From positions 1 to 64,000 of the forward strand of contig DASSTS010000039.1 in the NCBI GenBank assembly GCA_035707805.1: a stretch of DNA of 64,000 nucleotides, written 5' to 3'. A program made the translations under genes and the position numbers. Position 1 is the first letter of the stretch; every line of letters begins with the position of its first letter. Origin of the DNA: Castellaniella sp035707805. Its GTDB lineage: Bacteria > Pseudomonadota > Gammaproteobacteria > Burkholderiales > Burkholderiaceae_B. The notes below the pieces were generated by a model. That model was given only the letters and a program-made list of their open reading frames with translations. It made no database searches and was not told the DNA's origin. Positions 52,837 through 59,829 of the stretch are shown here, one piece after another.

Positions 52837-54102
52837 TCAGGGCTGCACGGAGGGCACGCCTGCCGGAAAGCGGCGCGCCTTGTGCGTGACCGGCAGGCCG
52901 CGTCCCTGGATCAGGATGTGCCAGTAGAACCAGGGCAGGAAGGATCGCTTCAGCCACCAGTAGGCGCGCCGCGGGACGCGGGGATCCAGCGGGAAGCTGG
53001 GGGTGACGGCCCCGCCGTAGGTGAATTCCGCCAGCATGACCTTGCCCCGCGACGTCGTCAGCGGGCAGGCGGCATAGCCGTCGTAGGATTCGACGTTGCC
53101 GGCTCCGCGCAAGGCGCCCAGCAGGTTGCTGGTCAGCACCGGCGCCTGGCTCTTGATGGCGGCGGCGGTCTTGCTGTTGGGCGTGGAGGTGCAGTCCCCC
53201 AGGCCGAACACGTTGGGATAGCGGGGATGGCGCAGCGTGTGCTTGTCGACCTCCAGCCAGCCGTTGGCGTCGGCCAGCGGGCTCTGGCGGATGAAGTCGG
53301 GCGCGCCTTGCGGCGGCACCACGTGCAGGAGGTCGTAGGCGACTTCCTCGCGCACGGCCTGGCCGTCCACCACGGATTCGAAGACCGCGATCCGTTCCTC
53401 GCCCCGGACGGCGACCAGGTTCTGCCCGAAGCGCGGTTCGGCGCCGTAGGAGGCCATGACCTTGTCCAGCGCCTGGGCGTAGAACGGCACGCCGAACACG
53501 CTGGCCCCGGCCGTGCGGAACTGCAGGCTGTCGGGCCGGATGCCCTGGCGGCGGAAATGGTCGGCGGCCAGATACAAGGCCTTTTGCGGCGCGCCCGGGC
53601 ACTTCACCGCGCCCGCGGGCTGCGTGAAGATCGCGGTGCCGCCGCGAAACTGCTTGACCAGCTCCCAGGTATAGGGCGCCAGGTCGTAGCGGTAATTGCT
53701 GGTGACACCGTTCTTGCCCAGCGACTCGGCCAGGCCGTCGATGGCATGCCAGTTGATCTGGATGCCCGCGGCGACCACCAGGTAGTCGTAGGCTACCCGG
53801 GCGCCGTCCTGCAGCTCGACCTGCTGCTCGTCGGGCAGCAGGCGTTCCACCCGCTGGGCGATGTGGCGCACGCCGTCGGGCAGGCAGTCGTGCAGGTCGC
53901 GGCGCGTGTCCTCGGCCCGGTAGGCGCCGCCGCCCACCAGGGTCCAGGCCGGCTGGTAATCGTGGTGGCTGGACGGGTCGATGACGGCGATGTCCAGGTC
54001 GGCCTGGTTGCGCCGCAGGCGGGCGGCGACCGCGGCGCCGCCGGTCCCCGCGCCGACGATCACGACGGTGTGTTTGCGTATGCTGGGCTGTGTGTCACTC
54101 AT
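52837..54102 (-). CDS. Sulfide:quinone oxidoreductase-like flavoprotein
   Basis: 421-residue FAD protein with VVIVGAGTGGAAVAARL at the N-terminus and two conserved cysteines, Cys168 (VKCPGAPQK) and Cys346 (YAACPLTTSRGKVMLAEF), matching the redox pair of the eukaryote-like (SQRDL, type II) sulfide:quinone oxidoreductases. A C-terminal aromatic, amphipathic stretch (RAYWWLKRSFLPWFYWHILI) fits membrane association. It would oxidise sulfide to persulfide and pass electrons to ubiquinone. No persulfide dioxygenase or rhodanese is adjacent. The ATG at 54102 is preferred; an upstream in-frame start would add 17 residues. Confidence 0.85.
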   Translation of the reverse strand: MSDTQPSIRKHTVVIVGAGTGGAAVAARLRRNQADLDIAVIDPSSHHDYQPAWTLVGGGAYRAEDTRRDLHDCLPDGVRHIAQRVERLLPDEQQVELQDGARVAYDYLVVAAGIQINWHAIDGLAESLGKNGVTSNYRYDLAPYTWELVKQFRGGTAIFTQPAGAVKCPGAPQKALYLAADHFRRQGIRPDSLQFRTAGASVFGVPFYAQALDKVMASYGAEPRFGQNLVAVRGEERIAVFESVVDGQAVREEVAYDLLHVVPPQGAPDFIRQSPLADANGWLEVDKHTLRHPRYPNVFGLGDCTSTPNSKTAAAIKSQAPVLTSNLLGALRGAGNVESYDGYAACPLTTSRGKVMLAEFTYGGAVTPSFPLDPRVPRRAYWWLKRSFLPWFYWHILIQGRGLPVTHKARRFPAGVPSVQP

Positions 54103-54363
54103 GGAGGCCTCGAATGGGTCGGGATGCGGCCGCGCGGGCGGCGATGGACACATTCTAGGCAGGCGGCTGGCGCAGCAGAACGATGGAAACGCTATGTCGA
54201 TATGACGGAGGACGACAAAAACCAGACTGACCGGCGGGTCATTGCCTCCGCCGCGGCGGCGGACGCATCCTCCCGTTCATCGGCCCGGACGCTCCCCGGG
54301 AGCGGCGCCCGTCCGCGCCGGAGTATGGGATACTGCGGGAAAACCCGTCCTTGTCTTGCCGCC
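54103..54363. other. Gene-free stretch between the SQR-like gene and acylphosphatase
   Basis: 261 bases between divergent genes. One small inverted repeat, AGTAT-GGG-ATACT, lies at 54322-54334, about 30 bases before acyP. No convincing -35/-10 pair and no additional gene were seen, although the plus-strand frame is open by base composition. Confidence 0.4.
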
Positions 54364-54660
54364 ATGAAACCTCTGCATCCCGACCACGCGCTCGAAACCC
54401 TGTCCGTCCTCGTCGAGGGCAAGGTCCAGGGGGTCGGCTTTCGCGCCGCCACGGTGCGCCGTGCCCACGGCCTGAAGCTCGGCGGCTGGGTGCGCAACCT
54501 GCCGGACGGCCGCGTCGAAGCGCTGCTGCAGGGGCCGCACGCGGAAGTCGACCAGATGCTGTCCTGGCTGCTGCAGGGTCCGCCCGCCGCCCGGGTGACA
54601 GGCGTGCGGCACGAGGAAGTCCGCACGGAGCGCCATTACGACCGTTTCGAGCAGATCTGA
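54364..54660 (+). CDS. acyP: Acylphosphatase
   Basis: 98-residue cytosolic enzyme hydrolysing acyl phosphates. Diagnostic motifs are VLVEGKVQGVGFRAATVRRA with the phosphate-binding Arg and GGWVRNLPDGRVEALLQGP with the catalytic Asn. The frame runs far upstream by chance; the start at ATG 54364 gives family length. Confidence 0.93.
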   Translation: MKPLHPDHALETLSVLVEGKVQGVGFRAATVRRAHGLKLGGWVRNLPDGRVEALLQGPHAEVDQMLSWLLQGPPAARVTGVRHEEVRTERHYDRFEQI

Positions 54661-54720
54661 GCGCCGGGTCCTCATGGTCCGCGCGCAGGCTGCGCCTCAT
54701 CCATCCCTCGGGAAGTCCTC

Positions 54721-55146
54721 ATGAAATCATTCGCACTGGCCGGCATGCTGGCATTGGGCGCGCTTGCGGGCGGCACGGCCTCCCATGCCGGCGAAGCCAT
54801 CACCGTCCATCAGGATCCGAACTGCGGCTGCTGCCACGGCTGGGCCGAGCATCTGCGCGCCGAAGGCTTCGAGGTGAGGGAAGTGCCCTCCGCGGACATG
54901 GCGGCGGTCAAGTCGCGCCTGGGCGTGCCTGCGGCGCTGGCATCCTGCCATACGGCCAAGCTCGAATCCAGCGGCCAGATCATCGAGGGCCACGTGCCGG
55001 CCTCCGCGGTGCGCAAGCTGCTGGTCCATCCGGGAGTGCGGGGCGTCGCCGTGCCCGGCATGCCGATGAACGCGCCGGGCATGGGCGCGCCCGACGGCAA
55101 TCTGATGACCGTCGACTTCCAGGGACGGCCGTTCTCCCGGGACTGA
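54721..55146 (+). CDS. DUF411 metal-binding-type periplasmic protein
   Basis: 141-residue precursor with a signal peptide (to about residue 23, SHAG) and the DUF411 core: HQDPNCGCCHGWAEHL with a CxCC cluster, SCHTAKLESSGQIIEGHVPASAVRKLL, and GVAVPGMPMNAPGM. DUF411 proteins often sit near copper-resistance genes and may bind metal through the cysteines; no copper genes are nearby here. Its stop directly abuts the stop of the convergent motB-like gene. Confidence 0.85.
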   Translation: MKSFALAGMLALGALAGGTASHAGEAITVHQDPNCGCCHGWAEHLRAEGFEVREVPSADMAAVKSRLGVPAALASCHTAKLESSGQIIEGHVPASAVRKLLVHPGVRGVAVPGMPMNAPGMGAPDGNLMTVDFQGRPFSRD

Positions 55147-55162
55147 TCAGTCCGGCCGTTTT
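55140..55162 (+). terminator. Possible terminator centred on the abutting stop codons
   Basis: A perfect 14-bp palindrome (55140-55153, GGACTGATCAGTCC) spans the TGA of the DUF411 gene and the TCA (minus-strand TGA) of the motB-like gene. Five T residues follow at 55158-55162 after a short GC spacer. The stem is short once a loop is allowed, so efficiency is uncertain. Confidence 0.35.
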
Positions 55163-56478
55163 TCGATGACCAGCTCGACCCGGCGATTGCGGGCGCGGCC
55201 GTCGGCATCCTTGTTGCTGGCCAGCGGCCGGGTGTCGGCGTAGCCCACCGCCTTGAGGTGCGCCTTGTCGATGCCGCTGGCCTGCAGATAGCGCACGACG
55301 CTGCCCGCCCGGGCCGTGGAGAGTTCCCAATTGGAGGGATAGCGGCCCTTGTTGCGCACCGGCACGGAATCCGTGTGCCCCTCGACCACGATGTTGTAGC
55401 CGCCCTTGGACAGGACTTCCGCCAGGCGCTTGAGCACCGTCAGACCATGGGGGCTGAGGTCCGCCTGGCCCGTGCCGAACAGGATCTCGCTATTGACGCG
55501 CAGACTGACCGAGCGCTTGTTGACGACGACCTCGACCTCGCTGCCCAGCTCGTCCAGGGGCAGGGCGGCGGCCAGGGATTCCCCTTCGGATTGGGCGCTC
55601 GGCGCCTCAGGCGCGGCCGATGCCGCCGCCGGGGCGGCTGCGGTCGCCGTGGGCGCCCCCGATGCCGGCGCGGCCTGGGCCAAGGGGGGCTCGGGAGCCG
55701 CCTGCGCCGCCGGCGTGCCCGGCGCGACGCCGGACACAGCCGCCGCCGGGGCGGGCGCGGTCGGGGAAGGGGCGGCCTGGGCAGGCGCCGGGGATTCGCC
55801 GGCGCCGGGCGACGGCAGTGCCGGGGAAGCCGGCGCCACGGCAGCGCCTGCCTGCTGGGCGGCGGGAGCTGCCTGAGGCGCGGCCGGCTGGGCGGGCGCC
55901 GCGGGAACAGACGCAGGCCCGGCGGCGGAGGGAGGCGCGGGCGCTGGCGCGGGTGCGGGTGCGGGGGGCGGCGCGGGCGGCCTCAGGTCGGCCGGCGTCG
56001 GATAGGCGGAGGCCATCGCCGCCGCAGCCCGATCCGGATAGGCGGAGCGCTCGAAATCGCCGGACGAGGAAGGCGGGTAGGGCTGCGGCAGATCCGGCAG
56101 GGGGATTTCCCCGGTTTCCGGCTGTGCCAGCGCCGCGTCATCGGCGGACGCCGCCGCCGGCGCGGAGGATGCCGCGGCGGGCACGCCCGCGCCGCCGGCG
56201 GCCAGTTGCGAACGGTCGCGGCTCACCATGCCGCCCGAGAATGCCAGCATGACGATCATGACGACCAGCAGCAGCGTCATCATGTCCAGATAGGTCAGGA
56301 ACCAGCCTTCCTCCTGCTGCGCTACGGGGCGGGACTCCAGCCCCCAGCGCGAGCCCGAATCGGGATCCGAACGCTGCCGGCGCTGCGCCTGGCGGGCCCG
56401 CTGCAGCTCGGCCTCCAGCTCGTGCATGCGCTGCACGAACTCGCGCGCGGGCTGCAGTTCGACCGGGCCGGATCTCAT
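55147..56478 (-). CDS. MotB-like stator protein with long Ala/Pro linker and OmpA domain
   Basis: 443 residues. An unusual charged N-terminal extension with a short coiled coil (about 10-55) precedes the single transmembrane helix, which carries the MotB signature W-x3-Y-x-D-x2-T (W59, Y63, Asp65 as proton site, T68). A ~230-residue Ala/Pro/Gln-rich linker (about 90-320) leads to an OmpA/MotB peptidoglycan-binding domain (about 325-443; VVEGHTDSVPVRNKGRYPSNWELSTARAGSVVRYL). The domain order is that of MotB/MotD, but no flagellar genes are near. Start overlaps the motA-like stop. Role: ion-driven stator for motility or another envelope machine; undecided. Confidence 0.85.
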   Translation of the reverse strand: MRSGPVELQPAREFVQRMHELEAELQRARQAQRRQRSDPDSGSRWGLESRPVAQQEEGWFLTYLDMMTLLLVVMIVMLAFSGGMVSRDRSQLAAGGAGVPAAASSAPAAASADDAALAQPETGEIPLPDLPQPYPPSSSGDFERSAYPDRAAAAMASAYPTPADLRPPAPPPAPAPAPAPAPPSAAGPASVPAAPAQPAAPQAAPAAQQAGAAVAPASPALPSPGAGESPAPAQAAPSPTAPAPAAAVSGVAPGTPAAQAAPEPPLAQAAPASGAPTATAAAPAAASAAPEAPSAQSEGESLAAALPLDELGSEVEVVVNKRSVSLRVNSEILFGTGQADLSPHGLTVLKRLAEVLSKGGYNIVVEGHTDSVPVRNKGRYPSNWELSTARAGSVVRYLQASGIDKAHLKAVGYADTRPLASNKDADGRARNRRVELVIEKRPD

Positions 56479-57284
56479 GCGGGCTGTTCCGCGCGCGGCG
56501 CCGGGATGCTGTCCTTGATCTCGTCGCGGACGTCGGCCACGAAAGCCTTGAGGGTCTCGCGCATCAGCGCGGGGCTGCGCTTCTGGCTCATCATCGAGAT
56601 GCCCTGGGTGATGGTGTTCATCAGCACCAGCCGCTGCTCGGTGCGGCGCTCGAGCTTGACGGCGATGGGCTTGAACACCAGATTGGCCAGCAGCACCCCG
56701 TAGAAGGTCGTCATCAGGGCGAGCGCCATCTGGCGCCCGATGGCGGTGATGTCGCCGCCGCCCAGCAGGAACAGCAGGTTCACCAGCCCGACCAGGGTGC
56801 CGACCATCCCGAAGGCCGGCGCAAAGCCCGCCATGACGCGAAAGAGCTGGGCTTCCGCGTGTTCCTTGGCCTTCATGCGGGCGATGCGCCATTGCAGGAG
56901 ATCCATGATGTCCTGTTCGGGGACGTTGTCGATCACCAGCTGCACGCCGCTGCGCAGGAACGGATTGGAGACCTTTTCCAGCGCCTGTTCGACCGCGCGG
57001 ATGTCGCTCTGCATCCAGATCTTGGAGATCGCCACCAGGTCTTCCAGGTCGCGCTCGACGTGCAGGGTTTCATGGTGCACGACGCTGCGCATCAGGCCGA
57101 AGACCCTCATGACCTCGCGCAAGGGATACGCGATGAAAGTCGCCGCCGCGGTACCCAGCAGCACGATGCCCAGGCCCGGCAGGTCGATGAACAGTTGCGG
57201 GTCCTCGGTGGAAAACGCCAGGACCACCGCCAGCAGCAGAATGCTGGCGACGATGCCGATCAGGGTCGAGGGATTCATGCGCAT
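56475..57284 (-). CDS. MotA/TolQ/ExbB-family proton channel subunit (MotA-like)
   Basis: 269 residues with four helices in the MotA pattern: two near the N-terminus (about 8-25, 33-52), a cytoplasmic loop (about 60-150; LEDLVAISKIWMQSDIRAVEQALEKV) and two more (about 155-180, GFAPAFGMVGTLVGLVNLLFLLGG with the conserved Pro; and 190-215, ALALMTTFYGVLLANLVFKPIA). A cytoplasmic C-terminal tail follows. Together with the next gene it forms a stator pair. Start ATG 57284 (or 57278). Confidence 0.87.
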   Translation of the reverse strand: MRMNPSTLIGIVASILLLAVVLAFSTEDPQLFIDLPGLGIVLLGTAAATFIAYPLREVMRVFGLMRSVVHHETLHVERDLEDLVAISKIWMQSDIRAVEQALEKVSNPFLRSGVQLVIDNVPEQDIMDLLQWRIARMKAKEHAEAQLFRVMAGFAPAFGMVGTLVGLVNLLFLLGGGDITAIGRQMALALMTTFYGVLLANLVFKPIAVKLERRTEQRLVLMNTITQGISMMSQKRSPALMRETLKAFVADVRDEIKDSIPAPRAEQPA

Positions 57285-57626
57285 GACGATGGACGGCCTG
57301 CGTAGGAGTGACGGAAGTTAGCATCTTACCTTGATCCGCTGCGGACACGCAGTCCGGAACGACCCTGGAATCCGGGCTGAGACCGGCCCGGGGAAACCGG
57401 CCAGGCGCCATGGGGAGGCCCCGGCTTTCCCGTTTATTATTCGCATAATGTGTATTATGTAAAGTCATGAAGCAAGGCCGATTCGGTATCCGGGATTCGG
57501 GATGCCGCGGATGCCCGCCGCCGGCTTGGCGATATGATAAGAGCGCGTCCATCTGCGGACAGCCTCCGGAGACGCCACGGGGATCGCTCCGGATCCTCAC
57601 CTTTCCCCGCTCAAAGGAGTCGGTTC
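57285..57626. promoter_or_regulatory. 342-base region between motA-like gene and the aromatic cluster
   Basis: AT-rich around 57430-57465 in an otherwise GC-rich region. On the minus strand TTTACA (57463-57458) and AATAAT (57441-57436) with a 16-base spacer could drive the motA-like gene. A perfect 16-bp palindrome lies within this spacer (separate entry). On the plus strand a TATGAT at 57533-57538 is a weak -10 candidate for the aldolase gene, and AAGGAG is its ribosome site at 57613-57618. No further gene is evident. Confidence 0.45.
57444..57459. promoter_or_regulatory. 16-bp palindromic operator candidate CATAAT-GTGT-ATTATG
   Basis: Perfect 6-bp arms around a 4-base centre, embedded in an AT-rich island upstream of the phthalate-type cluster. 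It overlaps a minus-strand promoter candidate and lies 168 bases before the class II aldolase start. The size and symmetry fit a MarR- or GntR-type dimer; a MarR gene closes the cluster. Confidence 0.5.
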
Positions 57627-58343
57627 ATGGATGAGAACATACGAGCCAGTCTTGAAGACCTGGTGCTGGCCAACCGGATCCTGGCGCAGAACGAGGTGCT
57701 CGACGGCTTCGGACACGTCAGCCTGCGCCATCCGACTGATCCGGAACGCTTCTTCCTGTCCCGGTCGCTGGCCCCAGGCATCGTGACGGTCGATGATCTG
57801 GTCGAGTTCGACCTCGCCTCCGAGCCCGTCCGGCCCGAAACCCGCAAGCTGTACCTGGAACGGTTCATCCATGGCGAGATCTACCGGCGGCGGCCCGACG
57901 TCAAGGCGATCGTCCACAGCCATTCCGAGGCCGTCGTGCCCTTCACCATCTCGTCGGTGCCGCTGCGGCCCGTCTTCCACATGGCGGGGTTCCTGGCCGA
58001 TGGCGCGCCCGTCTTCGACATTGCCGAACGCTTCGGCCATACCGACATGCTGGTCACCTGCCATGAACATGGCGCAGCCCTGGCCGAATCCCTGGGCCAG
58101 GCGGCGGTATCGCTGATGCGCGGACACGGTTTCGTCGCCGTGGGCAGCACCTTGCCGATCGCCGTCTACCGCGCCATCTACACGCAAAAGAACGCCGCTC
58201 TCCTGGAGACGGCCGTCAACCTGCGGGGCGACATCCGCTACCTGGACCCCGAGGAAGGCCGGCTGGCCGACCGTTCCATCCAGACCGTCATGCAACGCCC
58301 CTGGGGACTCTGGACCGCACAGGTGCAGACTCCCCGCGATTAA
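57627..58343 (+). CDS. Class II aldolase/adducin-family protein, possible aromatic decarboxylase
   Basis: 238 residues with the class II aldolase zinc ligands His-x-His in KAIVHSHSEAVVPF and His in LMRGHGFVAVGSTLP, and the start EDLVLANRILAQNEVLDGFGHVSLRHP. Members act as sugar-phosphate aldolases, but PhtC-type 3,4-dihydroxyphthalate decarboxylases of phthalate pathways belong to the same family. Its place beside a phthalate-type dioxygenase set favours a decarboxylase or aldolase acting on an aromatic catabolite. Good AAGGAG ribosome site. The next gene has its own promoter. Confidence 0.85.
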   Translation: MDENIRASLEDLVLANRILAQNEVLDGFGHVSLRHPTDPERFFLSRSLAPGIVTVDDLVEFDLASEPVRPETRKLYLERFIHGEIYRRRPDVKAIVHSHSEAVVPFTISSVPLRPVFHMAGFLADGAPVFDIAERFGHTDMLVTCHEHGAALAESLGQAAVSLMRGHGFVAVGSTLPIAVYRAIYTQKNAALLETAVNLRGDIRYLDPEEGRLADRSIQTVMQRPWGLWTAQVQTPRD

Positions 58344-58393
58344 GTCCCAAGCTCCTCCCTCCTTCGGCATCCTGCTGCCGGTGGATTCCCGAC

Positions 58394-58422
58394 TTGATGC
58401 ATGTTTAGATCTCTAATATTAT
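58394..58422 (+). promoter_or_regulatory. Sigma-70-type promoter of the Rieske oxygenase operon
   Basis: -35 TTGATG (58394-58399) and -10 TATTAT (58417-58422) with a 17-base spacer, the best promoter match in the window. Transcription would start near 58429. An 8-bp palindrome TAATATTA (58414-58421) overlaps the -10 and could be a repressor contact. Confidence 0.65.
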
Positions 58423-58494
58423 TTCAATCATGCCATGGCTGATTAAGGACGCAAGGCCATGGAAAAAAAACCAGAGACTGAACGGAGACGCATG

Positions 58495-59778
58495 ATGACG
58501 AAGGACGAGAACGAGCTGCTATGCAGGGTCGAAGGCGACGCGCCGATGGGTCAGCTGATGCGCCGGCACTGGCTGCCCGTCTGTCTGGCCGAAGAGGTCA
58601 GCGAGCCGGACTGCGATCCGGTCCGGGCCCGGATCCTGGGAGAGGACCTCGTGGTGTTTCGCGACTCCAAGGGCCGCGTGGGCGTGATGGGCGAACGCTG
58701 CCCGCACCGCGGCGCATCGCTCTTCTATGGCCGCAACGAAGAATGCGGGCTGCGCTGCCTCTATCACGGATGGAAGATGGACGTTGAGGGCAAGGTGGTG
58801 GAGATGGTGTCCGAGCCCCCTTCCAGCCCCCTGCCCGGCAAGGTCCGCCACCTGGCGTACAAGACGCACGAGTGGGCGGGCGTCGTCTGGGGCTATATGG
58901 GTCCGCAGGATCAGGTCCCCGAATTCGTGCCGCCGCCCTGGGCGCCCTCCGAAGACGTGCGCGTCAGCATCGCGAAGGTGATCGTGCCCTGCAACTGGGC
59001 GCAGGTCCTGGAAGGCAACATCGACTCGTCCCACAGTTCGAGCCTGCATTCCTCGGACATGGTGGCGGCCCGCGTGAGCGGCAGTACGGCCACCGACAAG
59101 AAATGGCTGCGGCCGACCACCGACAAGGCGCCCCGCCTGCAGGTGGAACACACGCCGTACGGCTTTCGCTACGCGGCCATCCGGCGGCCCATCACGAATG
59201 CGGACGAAACCGACTACATCCGCTCGACGGTCTTCATCGCCCCCTCTTCCGCGCTGATACCGCCCAACAACCGCTACAACGTCGCCAACTTCAACGTCCC
59301 GGTCGACGACACGAACACCGTGTTCTATTTCATCGCCTGGGGCAATCCGCTGACGACTCCGGACACCGAAGCCTGGCGGCGATTCCTGGGCCAGAGCGTC
59401 GGCACGGACCTCGATCCGCTGTACCGCCCCTATCGCAACACCGAAAACCGGTTCTGGCAGGACCGCCAGGCGATGCGCGCCGGCAATTTCACGGGGATCA
59501 AGGGTTTTCCCAACCAGGACCTTGCCATGTGGACGAGCCTCGGGCCTATTGCCGACCGTAGCGAGGAAGGGGAAACGCTGGCCGCCGGCGACCTGGCGGT
59601 CGTGGAGTTCCGCCGCGTCATGCTGGAGGCGGTCAAGGCGATGCTGGCCGGCAAGCCCGTGATCGGCACCGGCAAGGATCACGTGGATCCTTCCGTCTGC
59701 TCTTTCCAGGGCGTGTTCCCGAAGAGCACGGACTGGCGCCAATGCCAGGTGAGCCCCGTCACCGGGACCGAAACCTAG
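58495..59778 (+). CDS. Rieske [2Fe-2S] aromatic-ring-hydroxylating oxygenase, phthalate 4,5-dioxygenase type
   Basis: Oxygenase component that dihydroxylates or demethylates an aromatic acid. From MTKDENELL (427 residues) it has the Rieske centre CPHR-x14-C-x2-H (Cys69, His71, Cys88, His91) and the mononuclear iron site with Asn175, Asp177, His180 and His185 (EGNIDSSHSSSLH). The N-terminus APMGQLMRRHWLPVCLAEEV is that of the phthalate 4,5-dioxygenase subgroup, which uses no beta subunit; none is present. GGAG at 58484-58487 favours ATG 58495 or 58492; an ATG at 58459 would add 12 residues. The reductase lies two genes downstream. Confidence 0.9.
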   Translation: MTKDENELLCRVEGDAPMGQLMRRHWLPVCLAEEVSEPDCDPVRARILGEDLVVFRDSKGRVGVMGERCPHRGASLFYGRNEECGLRCLYHGWKMDVEGKVVEMVSEPPSSPLPGKVRHLAYKTHEWAGVVWGYMGPQDQVPEFVPPPWAPSEDVRVSIAKVIVPCNWAQVLEGNIDSSHSSSLHSSDMVAARVSGSTATDKKWLRPTTDKAPRLQVEHTPYGFRYAAIRRPITNADETDYIRSTVFIAPSSALIPPNNRYNVANFNVPVDDTNTVFYFIAWGNPLTTPDTEAWRRFLGQSVGTDLDPLYRPYRNTENRFWQDRQAMRAGNFTGIKGFPNQDLAMWTSLGPIADRSEEGETLAAGDLAVVEFRRVMLEAVKAMLAGKPVIGTGKDHVDPSVCSFQGVFPKSTDWRQCQVSPVTGTET

Positions 59779-59829
59779 AAACCCCGGTGGCGTCCCGACG
59801 CCCTTCCTCCTTCAACGGCCGGAGACATC

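Noticed and set aside
54202..54363. N-terminal extension of acylphosphatase or a small separate gene
   Set aside because: The frame is open but lacks family similarity, and acylphosphatases are about 90-100 residues. ATG 54364 gives the right length.
55620..56250. Apparent repeats in the Ala/Pro-rich part of the motB-like gene as a tandem repeat or CRISPR-like array
   Set aside because: The stretch is low-complexity GCC/CCG codons without a regular unit or spacers; it is a protein linker.
57285..57626. Signs of recent horizontal transfer (tRNA, attachment site, integrase) at the aromatic cluster boundary
   Set aside because: No tRNA, direct repeats, integrase or transposase was seen, and base composition of the cluster genes resembles the rest. 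Only a short AT-rich island is present.
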